A DNA stretch of 64,000 nt from Klebsiella aerogenes KCTC 2190 (GTDB lineage Bacteria; Pseudomonadota; Gammaproteobacteria; Enterobacterales; Enterobacteriaceae), in contig NC_015663.1 of the NCBI RefSeq assembly GCF_000215745.1, positions 868,001-932,000 on the forward strand, given 5' to 3'. Each line of letters starts with the position of its first letter. Positions within the stretch are counted from its first letter, which is position 1. Position numbers and translations under genes: made by a program. This document shows, in pieces, positions 9,724-18,535 of the stretch. The notes under the pieces are model-generated. The model was not told the origin of the DNA. It did not search any database and saw only the letters and a program-made list of their open reading frames with translations.

Positions 9724-10767
9724 TTACACCAGCGCCAGCGCGCCGACGATCGTCCCGCATAACGCCACCAGCCCACCGGTTAGCCACAGCGCTTTAGCCG
9801 GAAACGCCTTACGCAACATAATCAGCGACGGCACGCTCACCGCCGGCAAGGTAATCAGCAGCGCCAGCGCCGGCGCGGTGCCCATCCCAGCCAGCATCAT
9901 CGTCTGCACAATCGGGATTTCCGCCGCCGTCGGGATAACGAACAGGCAACCGGCTATCGCCATTGCGATCACCCAGAACAGCGTGTTATCGACCGCGCCC
10001 TCGGCGTGCGGGAACAGCCAGACCCGCGCCGCGCCCAGTACCAGCACCGCGAGGATGTAAACCGGGATCGTACTCCAGAACAGCGACCACAGCGCGCGTA
10101 GCCAGCGGCTGATAAAACTGCCCTCATCGCGCTGCAGTTGGCTAACGTCTTCTGCCGCTACCGGCTGCGTCGCCGCCTCTTTTACCCATTTTTGCACCAG
10201 CGTCGCCACCACCAGCACCGTCGCCAGCCCGGCCACCAGCCGGATCAGAGCAAACTGCCAGCCGAGCACGAAACCCATAAAGACCAGCGTTGCCGGGTTC
10301 AGCAGCGGGTTGCCCATCCAGAACGCCAGCGCTCCGCCCATCGACACCTGCTGTTTACGCATACCGGCGGCGACCGGCGCGGCGCAGCAGGTACACATCA
10401 TCCCCGGCAGCGAAAAAATCGCTCCCAGCAACGTGCCCTGAAAACGAGATTGCCCAAGCGTCCTCTGCAGCCAGTCGCGTGGGATCAACACCTGAATAAG
10501 CGAACCAAGCAGCACGCCGAGCACCGCCGCTTTCCAGACCGCGAGGAAATAAACCATCGCGTAATCCCATGCCGCCTGCAACGGGTTTACATCAGCCTGC
10601 GCGAGAATAGATTTACCGATACTGTGGGTTTCGGCGGCCGTAAAGGCTTTACCGTAATACGGCTGCCATTTGACGTACCACAGACCAACGATAACGACGA
10701 GAAAGAACAGCGCGGGTTTCCACCATTGAAATGGTGATGCCGCCTGAGATGAAGACTGACCAGCCAT
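9724..10767 (-). CDS. yraQ: YraQ family permease (DUF318/ArsP-like)
   Basis: 347 residues with about eight to ten membrane spans. The marker motif SLPGMMCTCCAAPVAAGMRKQQ contains the paired cysteines conserved in this permease family; a second repeat carries PTAAEIPIVQTMMLAGMGTAPALALL. Substrate is unknown. The start at 10767 (MAGQSSSQA) has GGGGAA upstream and matches E. coli. It lies 72 bases downstream of yraR and is probably co-transcribed with it. Confidence 0.93.
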   Translation of the reverse strand: MAGQSSSQAASPFQWWKPALFFLVVIVGLWYVKWQPYYGKAFTAAETHSIGKSILAQADVNPLQAAWDYAMVYFLAVWKAAVLGVLLGSLIQVLIPRDWLQRTLGQSRFQGTLLGAIFSLPGMMCTCCAAPVAAGMRKQQVSMGGALAFWMGNPLLNPATLVFMGFVLGWQFALIRLVAGLATVLVVATLVQKWVKEAATQPVAAEDVSQLQRDEGSFISRWLRALWSLFWSTIPVYILAVLVLGAARVWLFPHAEGAVDNTLFWVIAMAIAGCLFVIPTAAEIPIVQTMMLAGMGTAPALALLITLPAVSVPSLIMLRKAFPAKALWLTGGLVALCGTIVGALALV

Positions 10768-10839
10768 AGCATTCCCCAGGGAGAAGTGATAACAAATAAG
10801 GAGGTGAATACTACGCCTGCCGTCCAAATTTGAAAATGG

Positions 10840-11487
10840 TTAATCCGCCTGCCGGGCAGCGCGCTCCCGTAGCTGAGACGAGGTCAGGATTTGGACGCCT
10901 TCATGGCTCGGCGCCAGCGCCTCCGCGAGCAGGGCAGTCGCTACATCGCGGGCCTGAATAGCTTTCCAGTCTCCAGGCAGAAAACGAAATAGCGGTGCAA
11001 AGAGCGTTTCATTGGCGCGTTTATGCTCCCGATCCCCCAGCAACATCGAAGGACGGGCAATGGTCAGCCGCGGCCAGTCCTGCGCCATCAGCGCCTCTTC
11101 CATTTCTCCTTTCACGCGGTTATAGAAGAAGGGCGAATGCGCATTAGCGCCCATCGCGCTGACCACCAGCATATGTTGCGCTCCGAGACGCTTCCCGACC
11201 AGCGCCGTATCTACCACCAGCGTATAGTCAGCATGCACAAACGCTTCTTTACTCCCCGCTTCCCGGCGCGTGGTGCCCAGGCAGCAGAAAACGATATCGA
11301 CAGGATCAACCACCTGCGCCAGTGCATCGGTCAACTGCGGATCGTGTGGATTGAATACCCCCTCCGCCACAGCAAGGGGACGGCGCGTTGGCGCAGTAAT
11401 CGCGCTAATGCCCGGCTCAGTCTGTAGCAGGCGAAGTAAGTGCCCACCAACCAAACCAGTCGCGCCGGTTAGTAATACCTGACTCAT
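10840..11487 (-). CDS. yraR: NAD(P)-binding SDR-like protein YraR
   Basis: 215 residues. An N-terminal Rossmann glycine motif [12 protein letters not shown] and the later [12 protein letters not shown] (Y-x3-K) mark an atypical short-chain dehydrogenase of the NmrA/oxidoreductase-like group. Start at 11487 is preceded by AAAGGAG. Substrate is unknown. It is followed by yraQ on the same strand and is divergent from yhbO. Confidence 0.92.
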   Translation of the reverse strand: MSQVLLTGATGLVGGHLLRLLQTEPGISAITAPTRRPLAVAEGVFNPHDPQLTDALAQVVDPVDIVFCCLGTTRREAGSKEAFVHADYTLVVDTALVGKRLGAQHMLVVSAMGANAHSPFFYNRVKGEMEEALMAQDWPRLTIARPSMLLGDREHKRANETLFAPLFRFLPGDWKAIQARDVATALLAEALAPSHEGVQILTSSQLRERAARQAD

Positions 11488-11615
11488 CGAATCTCCTTTG
11501 CAGAATTGTCTGCCTTGCACTTTGCCCCACATGTTCCAGGCTTAATAGCTTACGAGGTAAGTATCCACCATCATCATGGAAATGCCTCATTCACTGCCAA
11601 AAGATCGGAGGAAGA

Positions 11616-12134
11616 ATGAGTAAAAAGATTGCCGTACTAATCACCGACGACTTCGAAGATTCTGAATTCACCTCACCTGCCGAGGCCTTTAAACTTGCCG
11701 GGCATCAGGTCGTGACGATTGAGAAACAGGCAGGAAAAACGGTAAAAGGGAAACAAGGCGAGGCTGAAGTGGCGATCGACAAAGCAATAGATGACGTGAC
11801 GCCGGCGCAGTTTGACGCGTTGTTGCTGCCTGGCGGCTATTCACCGGACCAGTTGCGGGGTGATGAGCGCTTCGTCACTTTTACTCGCGACTTCGTGAAT
11901 AGCGGTAAGCCGGTCTTTGCCATCTGCCACGGCCCGCAGCTACTCATCAGCGCAGATGTCATTCGCGGGCGTAAACTCACGGCGGTTAAACCTATCGTGG
12001 TCGACGTAAAAAACGCCGGCGGTGAGTTTTACGATCAGGAAGTGGTGCTTGATAACGATCAGTTAGTCACCAGCCGAACCCCAGACGATCTGCCGGCGTT
12101 CAATCGCGAGGCGCTACGCCTGCTCGGGGCTTGA
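11616..12134 (+). CDS. yhbO: DJ-1/PfpI family protein deglycase YhbO
   Basis: 172 residues, one DJ-1/PfpI domain. The nucleophile elbow [10 protein letters not shown] places the catalytic cysteine at C104, with the acidic partner in DDFEDSEF (residues 11-18). E. coli YhbO repairs methylglyoxal/glyoxal-glycated proteins and nucleotides and is stress-induced. A GGAGGAAG Shine-Dalgarno precedes the ATG. The 3' end overlaps the end of yhbP on the other strand by 21 bases. Confidence 0.96.
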   Translation: MSKKIAVLITDDFEDSEFTSPAEAFKLAGHQVVTIEKQAGKTVKGKQGEAEVAIDKAIDDVTPAQFDALLLPGGYSPDQLRGDERFVTFTRDFVNSGKPVFAICHGPQLLISADVIRGRKLTAVKPIVVDVKNAGGEFYDQEVVLDNDQLVTSRTPDDLPAFNREALRLLGA

Positions 12135-12557
12135 GTCGCGCAGCCAATATAGCTTTTTGCCAAAACCCAGCGTGTTGTCGGTAAATTTAAGCTCGTCGGG
12201 ACGGATCTCCCACACCGGCGCCGACAGCATGCGGGCGACCGGGAAGCGCTTGACGTAGCGCTTGCGCATTTCAGCCTCTTCGTCACCGTGAAGGCGGCGG
12301 ATCTCACCCTTAAACTGCACGCCGCGGATCAAGGCAACGGTCTTTGGCTGGCCGTTAACCGTCCCGGCAACCTTCGCGTGTTCGCCGGTCATCTGGCCAT
12401 GGCGGGTTTTTTCGTCGCTCAGCAGATAAAAGGCGACGTTATCCGGGTCGTAAACGTAAAACGCATTGGCGCACCACAGCTCGTCATCACGCGCGACGCA
12501 CCAGGTGATGACGTGCTGTTTACCCAGCCAGCGGCTAATCGCGGCAAGCGTATCCAT
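12114..12557 (-). CDS. yhbP: YhbP family protein, pyridoxamine-phosphate-oxidase-like fold
   Basis: 147 residues, same length as in E. coli. [31 protein letters not shown] and [18 protein letters not shown] have the split-barrel flavin-binding look of UPF0306 proteins. The function is unknown. The gene is convergent with and slightly overlaps yhbO, and is divergent from yhbQ with a 55-base gap. Confidence 0.92.
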   Translation of the reverse strand: MDTLAAISRWLGKQHVITWCVARDDELWCANAFYVYDPDNVAFYLLSDEKTRHGQMTGEHAKVAGTVNGQPKTVALIRGVQFKGEIRRLHGDEEAEMRKRYVKRFPVARMLSAPVWEIRPDELKFTDNTLGFGKKLYWLRDSSPEQA

Positions 12558-12612
12558 CTTTATTCTCCATTATGCTATGGTGCACACACCCTAACAGACT
12601 GACGTTATTACC

Positions 12613-12897
12613 GTGTGCTGGTTTCTCTATCTTATTCGAACCGCTGATAACCGCCTGTATACCGGCATTACCACCGATGTTCCGCGCCGCTTTCTTCAGC
12701 ATCAGGAAGGCAAAGGAGCGAAAGCGCTGCGCGGCAAAGGCGAACTGGCGCTGGCGTTTAGTCAGAAAGTTGGTGACCACTCACTCGCTCTGCGGCTGGA
12801 GTATCGCATCAAGCAGCTAACGAAGCGCCAGAAAGAGCGCCTCGTTGCCGGGGATGGTTCGTTCGAGACCCTGCTGGAGGGGCTCAGAAGCGATTGA
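12613..12897 (+). CDS. yhbQ: GIY-YIG nuclease superfamily protein YhbQ (GTG start)
   Basis: 94 residues from GTG at 12613. The single GIY-YIG domain shows [20 protein letters not shown] at the start, the arginine in DVPRRFLQH and the glutamate-containing [10 protein letters not shown] helix. E. coli YhbQ has DNA endonuclease activity in vitro. The start is slightly shorter than the E. coli form (MCWF in place of MTPWF). The last 14 bases overlap the end of yhbS on the other strand. Confidence 0.92.
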   Translation: MCWFLYLIRTADNRLYTGITTDVPRRFLQHQEGKGAKALRGKGELALAFSQKVGDHSLALRLEYRIKQLTKRQKERLVAGDGSFETLLEGLRSD

Positions 12898-13387
12898 AAT
12901 GATCGCTGTACTCGACCAGACCGTGTACGCCCTGCAGCGCGTCATCCGCCAGACGGTGCACCTGGAAGGCTTCAGCGGTGTCCGGCCAACGGCAGCGTAA
13001 ATCGAACGCGGCGGCGGGTTCAAAGCCCAAACGGCCATACAGCGCCGGTTCGCCCAGCGTGACCACCGCGGCGTAGCCAAACTCATTTAATGAATCCAGC
13101 CCTTCGTAGACCAGCTGTCGGCCGATACCCTGGCCGCGATAGCTTTCATCTACCGCCAATGGCGCCAGACCTACCCACTGTAGCTCTTCGCCTTCGACGG
13201 TGACCGGGCTAAAGGCAACGTAGCCCACCACCTGGCCTTCATCGTCAGTGGCGACTAAGCCCAGCGTGATCAAACCATCTTCACGCAGATCGTGCACCAG
13301 CTTCGCTTCCGCGTCGCTGCCGAACGTACGGCGCAGCAGCGCGTCGATACCCGGCGCATCAATCCCAATTTCCACTCGAATCAGCAT
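12884..13387 (-). CDS. yhbS: GNAT family N-acetyltransferase YhbS
   Basis: 167 residues. GNAT motif A is visible in [21 protein letters not shown] (acetyl-CoA pyrophosphate loop RGQGIG), followed by [17 protein letters not shown]. The substrate is not established. The start overlaps the end of ubiT by 7 bases, which suggests coupling in a ubiT-yhbS transcript. Confidence 0.94.
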   Translation of the reverse strand: MLIRVEIGIDAPGIDALLRRTFGSDAEAKLVHDLREDGLITLGLVATDDEGQVVGYVAFSPVTVEGEELQWVGLAPLAVDESYRGQGIGRQLVYEGLDSLNEFGYAAVVTLGEPALYGRLGFEPAAAFDLRCRWPDTAEAFQVHRLADDALQGVHGLVEYSDHFNRF

Positions 13388-13905
13388 GCCTCACCTACCG
13401 ATGTCTGTTCAGGTTTCTGCGGGCTCTTCAGGCCTGCTTCGACAAAATCCGCCATCTGCAGCAGCATGACGCGCAGTGCTTTCGGCATCTGCTCCAGCTC
13501 GATGGCATCCATCAGGTTCTTCACGTATAGACCCAGCTCGGTATCACCTTCAATCACCAGACGACGCTGGAAGAATAGCGTATCCGGATCCTGTTTACGC
13601 GCGGCAATCATCAGCAGATCGCTGGCATCGGCGCTAAAGCTGACGTCGGCGTCAGCCTGCTGGCTAACCACCAGACGACCGTCGACTACCGAGGTATACC
13701 ACAGCAGGCCAATATCGCGCACATTAATACTTAACCAGCGACCTTCGAGAAACTCCAGTTCTCCATCCGCCAGCGCCTGGCGAAATTGCCAGCTCAATAC
13801 TTGTTCCAGCACCTGGCGCTTGAGGGCAAAAGGCGCCAGCTTAACCGGCACGCTCATTAAAGACGGGCCAAAACGGACCAGCCGGGAACGCAGTTCATCC
13901 AACAC
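13381..13905 (-). CDS. ubiT: Ubiquinone biosynthesis accessory factor UbiT (SCP2 domain; GTG start)
   Basis: 174 residues from GTG at 13905, which has GGAG 8 bases upstream and reproduces the E. coli N-terminus (LDELRSRLVRFGPSLLS-like). An ATG at 13923 would add six residues and overlap the Shine-Dalgarno. The SCP2 lipid-binding domain covers most of the protein; DVSFSADASDLLMIAARKQDPDTLFFQRRLVIEGDTELG is characteristic. UbiT works with UbiU/UbiV in oxygen-independent ubiquinone synthesis and faces ubiUV divergently. Confidence 0.93.
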   Translation of the reverse strand: MLDELRSRLVRFGPSLMSVPVKLAPFALKRQVLEQVLSWQFRQALADGELEFLEGRWLSINVRDIGLLWYTSVVDGRLVVSQQADADVSFSADASDLLMIAARKQDPDTLFFQRRLVIEGDTELGLYVKNLMDAIELEQMPKALRVMLLQMADFVEAGLKSPQKPEQTSVGEAC

Positions 13906-14126
13906 AAGCTTCACTCCATGCATGCAATAGTTTCGCTATTGTGCCATATCAAATAAACGACATAGCGGCGTAAATCAACAAAATCGCGATGATGGCCGCC
14001 AGCTATTGAGCCCACCAATACGCTTTTAACTGCCTCAAATCAAAAATTGTCACCAGAAGGTTAACTAAAATCCCAGCTCGTTAACCATTTTGCGTCCCTG
14101 ACCGGCCGCGTTTTTCAGGAAAAATT

Positions 14127-15122
14127 ATGGAGCTGCTCTGCCCCGCCGGTAACCTCCCGGCACTTAAGGCGGCCATCGAAAACGGCGCCGATGCCGTCTA
14201 TATCGGGCTGAAAGATGACACCAATGCCCGCCACTTTGCCGGCCTTAATTTCACCGAAAAGAAATTACAGGAAGCCGTCAGCTTTGTGCACCAGCATCGC
14301 CGCAAGCTACATATCGCGATTAACACCTTCGCCCATCCCGACGGTTATGCCCGTTGGCAGCGTGCTGTGGATATGGCCGCGCAATTGGGCGCCGACGCGC
14401 TCATCCTCGCCGATATCGCCATGCTGGAGTACGCTGCGGAACGCTATCCGCACATTGAACGTCACGTTTCAGTGCAGGCGTCCGCCACTAACGAAGAGGC
14501 GATACGTTTTTATCACCGCAACTTTGACGTCGCCCGCGTCGTACTACCGCGGGTGTTATCCATTCACCAGGTGAAACAGTTAGCGCGCGCCACGCCGGTT
14601 CCACTGGAAGTCTTCGCCTTCGGTAGCTTATGCATCATGGCGGAAGGCCGCTGCTATCTCTCGTCGTATCTCACCGGCGAATCGCCAAATACCGTCGGCG
14701 CCTGTTCGCCCGCGCGCTTCGTCCGCTGGCAGCAAACACCGCAGGGGCTGGAGTCACGCCTTAACGAAGTGCTGATCGATCGCTATCAGGATGGCGAGAA
14801 TGCCGGTTATCCGACGCTGTGCAAAGGCCGCTACCTGGTCGACGGCGAGCGCTACCACGCGCTGGAAGAACCCACCAGCCTCAACACCCTGGAACTGTTG
14901 CCAGAACTGATGGCCGCCAATATCGCTTCGGTAAAAATTGAAGGCCGCCAGCGCAGCCCGGCATACGTCACCCAGGTAGCGAAAGTCTGGCGTCAGGCGA
15001 TCGATCGCTGTAAAGCCGATCCGCAGAACTTCGTGCCGCAATCTGCATGGATGGAAACCCTTGGTTCGATGTCCGAAGGAACGCAAACCACCCTTGGCGC
15101 CTATCACCGTAAATGGCAGTGA
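14127..15122 (+). CDS. ubiU: Ubiquinone hydroxylation subunit UbiU (U32 peptidase-like, 4Fe-4S)
   Basis: 331 residues. The N-terminal MELLCPAGNLPALKAAIENGADAVYIGL is the U32 signature. Cysteines expected to hold the 4Fe-4S cluster are in FGSLCIMAEGRCYLSS, VGACSPARF and YPTLCKGRY. With UbiV it performs oxygen-independent hydroxylation in ubiquinone synthesis. The ubiV ATG lies 5 bases beyond the stop. In E. coli the pair is FNR-controlled; I could not find a convincing full FNR site in the 221-base divergent gap to ubiT. Confidence 0.96.
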   Translation: MELLCPAGNLPALKAAIENGADAVYIGLKDDTNARHFAGLNFTEKKLQEAVSFVHQHRRKLHIAINTFAHPDGYARWQRAVDMAAQLGADALILADIAMLEYAAERYPHIERHVSVQASATNEEAIRFYHRNFDVARVVLPRVLSIHQVKQLARATPVPLEVFAFGSLCIMAEGRCYLSSYLTGESPNTVGACSPARFVRWQQTPQGLESRLNEVLIDRYQDGENAGYPTLCKGRYLVDGERYHALEEPTSLNTLELLPELMAANIASVKIEGRQRSPAYVTQVAKVWRQAIDRCKADPQNFVPQSAWMETLGSMSEGTQTTLGAYHRKWQ

Positions 15123-15127
15123 GAAAC

Positions 15128-16006
15128 ATGAAATATTCATTAGGGCCGGTGCTGTACTACTGGCCAAAAGAGACGCTGGCAGATTTTTACCAGCAGGCGG
15201 CAAAATGTAGCGCTGACACCATTTATCTGGGCGAAGCGGTATGCAGCAAGCGCCGCGCGACCAAAGTCGGCGATTGGATCGAAATGGCGAAAGCGCTGGC
15301 CGGTAGCGGCAAGCAGGTGGTGCTCTCCACCCTCGCGCTGGTGCAGGCCTCATCCGAACTGGGCGAGCTGAAGCGCTATGTCGAGAACGGCGAATTCCTG
15401 ATTGAAGCCAGCGACCTCGGCGTGGTCAATCTCTGTGCCGAACGCAAGTTGCCCTTCGTCGCGGGTCATGCGCTGAACTGCTACAACGCCGTCACCCTGC
15501 GCCTGCTGCTGAAACAGGGCATGGTGCGCTGGTGTATGCCGGTTGAACTCTCCCGCGACTGGCTGGCTAATTTGCTGACCCAGTGCGAAGAGCTGGGTAT
15601 TCGCAACCAGTTTGAAGTCGAAGTGCTGAGCTACGGCCATCTGCCGCTGGCCTATTCCGCGCGCTGCTTTACCGCCCGCTCGGAAGACCGGCCAAAAGAC
15701 GAATGCGAAACCTGCTGCATCAAGTACCCAACCGGGCGCAGCATGCTGTCGCAGGAGAACCAGCAGGTGTTTGTGCTTAACGGCATTCAGACGATGAGCG
15801 GCTACGTCTATAACCTTGGCAACGAGTTAACCTCGATGCACGGTCTGGTGGATATGGTGCGCCTGTCGCCGATGGGTAGCGAGACCTTCGCCATGCTCGA
15901 CGCCTTCCGCGCCAATGAAAATGGCGCTGCGCCGCTGGATCTCACCGCTAACAGCGATTGCAATGGCTACTGGAAACGGCTGGCCGGGCTGGAGCTGCAG
16001 GCGTAA
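15128..16006 (+). CDS. ubiV: Ubiquinone hydroxylation subunit UbiV (U32 peptidase-like, 4Fe-4S)
   Basis: 292 residues, the E. coli length. Start at 15128 (MKYSLGPVLYYW) has GAG upstream and lies just behind the ubiU stop. Cluster cysteines appear as GEAVCSKRR near residue 39 and SARCFTARSEDRPKDECETCCIK near 180-197. It forms a heterodimer with UbiU. Strict operon spacing shows coupled translation. Confidence 0.96.
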   Translation: MKYSLGPVLYYWPKETLADFYQQAAKCSADTIYLGEAVCSKRRATKVGDWIEMAKALAGSGKQVVLSTLALVQASSELGELKRYVENGEFLIEASDLGVVNLCAERKLPFVAGHALNCYNAVTLRLLLKQGMVRWCMPVELSRDWLANLLTQCEELGIRNQFEVEVLSYGHLPLAYSARCFTARSEDRPKDECETCCIKYPTGRSMLSQENQQVFVLNGIQTMSGYVYNLGNELTSMHGLVDMVRLSPMGSETFAMLDAFRANENGAAPLDLTANSDCNGYWKRLAGLELQA

Positions 16007-16019
16007 GGTGAAGTGTAAA

Positions 16020-16091
16020 AGCTCACTTTGTTAACAACGGTTATTAATTTTTAATGCACTATTAAAAGATTCACCGTCGACAAAGTGAGCT
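16020..16091. repeat. 12-bp perfect inverted repeat spanning the ubiV-yhbW gap
   Basis: AGCTCACTTTGT at 16020-16031 and ACAAAGTGAGCT at 16080-16091 are exact reverse complements 48 bases apart. The right arm contains GTGAG, the only plausible Shine-Dalgarno for yhbW (ATG at 16095). A transcript crossing both arms would pair over it. Confidence 0.75.
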
Positions 16092-16094
16092 GTT

Positions 16095-17102
16095 ATGACT
16101 GATAAAACCATTCCGTTCTCGGTGCTCGATCTGGCGCCGATCCCGCAGGGATCTTCTGCTAAAGAAGCCTTTTCCCATTCTCTCGCTCTCGCCCAACTGG
16201 CGGAATCCCGCGGCTACCACCGTTATTGGCTGGCTGAGCACCATAATATGGTGGGTATTGCCAGCGCGGCGACCTCGGTGTTGATTGGCTATCTTGCCGC
16301 CAATACCACCACCCTGCATCTGGGATCCGGAGGCGTAATGTTGCCAAACCACTCGCCGCTGGTGATCGCCGAACAGTTCGGCACCCTGAATACGCTGTAT
16401 CCCGGACGTATCGATCTCGGCCTTGGCCGCGCGCCGGGCAGCGATCAGCCGACCATGCGCGCGCTGCGTCGCCATATGAGCGGTGATGTCGATAATTTCC
16501 CGCGCGATGTGGCGGAGTTGGTGGACTGGTTTGACGCCCGCGAGGCTAATCCGCAGGTGCGCCCGGTTCCCGGCTATGGCGAACGAATTCCGGTGTGGCT
16601 GCTGGGCTCAAGCCTGTACAGCGCGCAGCTGGCGGCGCAGCTTGGTCTGCCGTTTGCCTTCGCCTCTCACTTCGCGCCGGACATGCTATTCCAGGCGCTG
16701 CATCTGTACCGCAGCAACTTCAAACCTTCGGCGCGGCTCGAAAAACCGTACGCGATGGTATGTATCAATATTATCGCCGCCGATAGTAATCGCGATGCGG
16801 AGTTCCTCTTTACCTCGATGCAGCAGGCCTTCGTTAAACTGCGCCGCGGTGAAACCGGGCAGTTGCCGCCGCCGGTGGAAAATATGCATCAACTGTGGTC
16901 AGCGTCCGAGCAGTATGGTGTACAGCAGGCATTGAGCATGTCGCTGGTTGGCGATAAGACCAAAGTTCGCCATGGGTTAGCGTCGATTCTTCGCGAAACG
17001 GAAGCGGACGAAATCATGGTCAACGGCCAGATCTTCGACCACCAGGCACGCCTGCATTCGTTTGATTTAGCGATGCAGGTGAAAGAGGAATTGTTAGGTT
17101 AG
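16095..17102 (+). CDS. yhbW: Luciferase-like monooxygenase family protein YhbW
   Basis: 335 residues, one bacterial-luciferase-like TIM barrel. Typical stretches are [23 protein letters not shown] near residue 45, [28 protein letters not shown] and [13 protein letters not shown]. It is probably FMNH2/F420-like flavin dependent; the substrate is unknown. It follows ubiV after 88 bases containing a long inverted repeat. Confidence 0.94.
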   Translation: MTDKTIPFSVLDLAPIPQGSSAKEAFSHSLALAQLAESRGYHRYWLAEHHNMVGIASAATSVLIGYLAANTTTLHLGSGGVMLPNHSPLVIAEQFGTLNTLYPGRIDLGLGRAPGSDQPTMRALRRHMSGDVDNFPRDVAELVDWFDAREANPQVRPVPGYGERIPVWLLGSSLYSAQLAAQLGLPFAFASHFAPDMLFQALHLYRSNFKPSARLEKPYAMVCINIIAADSNRDAEFLFTSMQQAFVKLRRGETGQLPPPVENMHQLWSASEQYGVQQALSMSLVGDKTKVRHGLASILRETEADEIMVNGQIFDHQARLHSFDLAMQVKEELLG

Positions 17103-17109
17103 CGACGTG

Positions 17110-17139
17110 GTAAGCCCGGTGCGCGTCACGCCACCGGGC
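17110..17139 (-). repeat. REP element between yhbW and mtr
   Basis: On the minus strand it reads GCCCGGTGGCG...ACCGGGCTTAC with 8-bp arms (17114-17121 with 17132-17139). It lies between convergent genes and may also act as a transcript 3' end. Confidence 0.6.
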
Positions 17140-17146
17140 AATGCGG

Positions 17147-18391
17147 TTATTGATAAACCGGCAACAGATTAAAGCTCGACAGGAAATGCACCACCGCGTT
17201 GCCGAGCCCGAACAGCAGGATCAGCGCAATCATCGGTTTTCCGCCCCAAACACGGAACTGTGGGCTGCCGAAGCGTTTACGCGAAGCGCGAGCCAGCAGC
17301 GCCGGCACAATCGCCGCCCATACCGTCGCCGCCAGGCCGGCATAGCCGATGGCGTAAAGGAAACCATCTGGTTTCACCAGCCCACCGATCATCGGCGGGA
17401 TAAAGGTCAACAGCGCGGTTTTAAAGCGTCCCATCGCGCTATCGTCAAAGCCAAACAGATCAGCGAGATAATCGAACAGCCCCAGCGTCACGCCGAGGAA
17501 GGAACTGGCGACGGCAAAGTTGGAGAACACCACCAGCAGCAGATCCAGACCGCGGCTATTCAGCACGCCGCTCAGCGCCTGCACCAGCACATCAATGTTG
17601 CCGCCCTTCTGGGCGATACCGATAAACTGCGGACGAGGGATATTCCCCATCGTCACCAGCAGCCAGACCACATACAGACCCAGCGCCAGTAGCGTACCGT
17701 AAATCAGACAGCGGGTAATGGTGCGCGGATCCTTACCATAATATTTCATCAGGCTCGGCACGTTACCGTGATAGCCAAACGAGGCCAGGCAGAACGGCAG
17801 CGTCATCAGCAGGTATGGCGCATAGGAGGCATTCTTCTCCACGACGTTAAACAGCGTCGTCGGCTCAACGTGCCCCAACAGGCTGCCGAAGGTCAGGAAG
17901 AAGGTAATCACCTTAGCGCCCAGTACGATAGCCGTCATGCGGCTCACCGCTTTCGTGCTCATCCAGACGATAAAGGCCACCAGCAGCGCAAAGCCGAAGC
18001 CCGCAGCGCGCGCCGGTACGTTCAGCGACATTTCACTGAAGGTGTGGTGCAGGATCGAACCGCTCGCAGAAATATAGGCGTAGGTCAGGATATACAGCAC
18101 AAAGGCGATCGACACGCCGTTCACCAGGTTCCAGCCTTTGCCGAGCAGGTCTTTGGTAATGGTGTCGAAGCTGGAGCCAATCCGGTAGTTAAGGTTGGCT
18201 TCCAGAATCATCAAACCGGAGTGCAGCATGCAGAACCAGGTAAAAACCAGCGCCGCCAGCGACCAGAAAAACCACGCGCCGGACATGACCACCGGCAGCG
18301 AGAACATGCCCGCGCCAATAATTGTGCCGCCGATAATCACCACGCCGCCAAATAAAGACGGTCGGGTGGCCGTAGTGGTTAGTGTCGCCAT
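17147..18391 (-). CDS. mtr: Tryptophan-specific permease Mtr
   Basis: 414 residues with eleven hydrophobic segments of the aromatic amino acid/HAAAP family. The first span [26 protein letters not shown] is diagnostic. It imports tryptophan by proton symport at the inner membrane. Start at 18391 (MATLTTT) agrees with E. coli. A TrpR-type operator lies 52-71 bases upstream, so tryptophan repression is expected. It follows the deaD terminator. Confidence 0.97.
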   Translation of the reverse strand: MATLTTTATRPSLFGGVVIIGGTIIGAGMFSLPVVMSGAWFFWSLAALVFTWFCMLHSGLMILEANLNYRIGSSFDTITKDLLGKGWNLVNGVSIAFVLYILTYAYISASGSILHHTFSEMSLNVPARAAGFGFALLVAFIVWMSTKAVSRMTAIVLGAKVITFFLTFGSLLGHVEPTTLFNVVEKNASYAPYLLMTLPFCLASFGYHGNVPSLMKYYGKDPRTITRCLIYGTLLALGLYVVWLLVTMGNIPRPQFIGIAQKGGNIDVLVQALSGVLNSRGLDLLLVVFSNFAVASSFLGVTLGLFDYLADLFGFDDSAMGRFKTALLTFIPPMIGGLVKPDGFLYAIGYAGLAATVWAAIVPALLARASRKRFGSPQFRVWGGKPMIALILLFGLGNAVVHFLSSFNLLPVYQ

Positions 18392-18442
18392 TTGCCGAAA
18401 TCTCCAGTCGAAAATACTTCGCTCACGTTGAGCATGACGCAC

Positions 18443-18462
18443 TGTACCAGTACACGAGTACA
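18443..18462 (-). promoter_or_regulatory. TrpR operator upstream of mtr
   Basis: TGTACCAGTACACGAGTACA is a 20-base imperfect palindrome with TGTAC/GTACA arms, the known trp-box pattern of mtr. It is in the mtr promoter zone. TyrR boxes reported for E. coli mtr were not identified with confidence here. Confidence 0.8.
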
Positions 18463-18470
18463 AAAGAAAT

Positions 18471-18501
18471 AAAAAAAGCCCCAATCATGACGATCGGGGC
18501 T
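18471..18501 (-). terminator. Rho-independent terminator after deaD
   Basis: Read on the minus strand, AGCCCC (18501-18496) and GGGGCT (18482-18477) pair with extra GAT/ATC pairs inside, followed by seven Ts. It ends the nlpI-yrbN-deaD transcript just before the mtr control region. Confidence 0.9.
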
Positions 18502-18535
18502 GTATTATTTACTTTACGCTAAGGGATTGCGCTTA

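Noticed and set aside
9482..9787. Short minus-strand frames over the dolP-yraQ gap
   Set aside because: They run through the two REP elements into yraQ and have no ribosome site.
13924..14126. Possible FNR site between ubiT and ubiU
   Set aside because: Only ATCAA-like half-sites were found; no TTGAT-N4-ATCAA palindrome is convincing.
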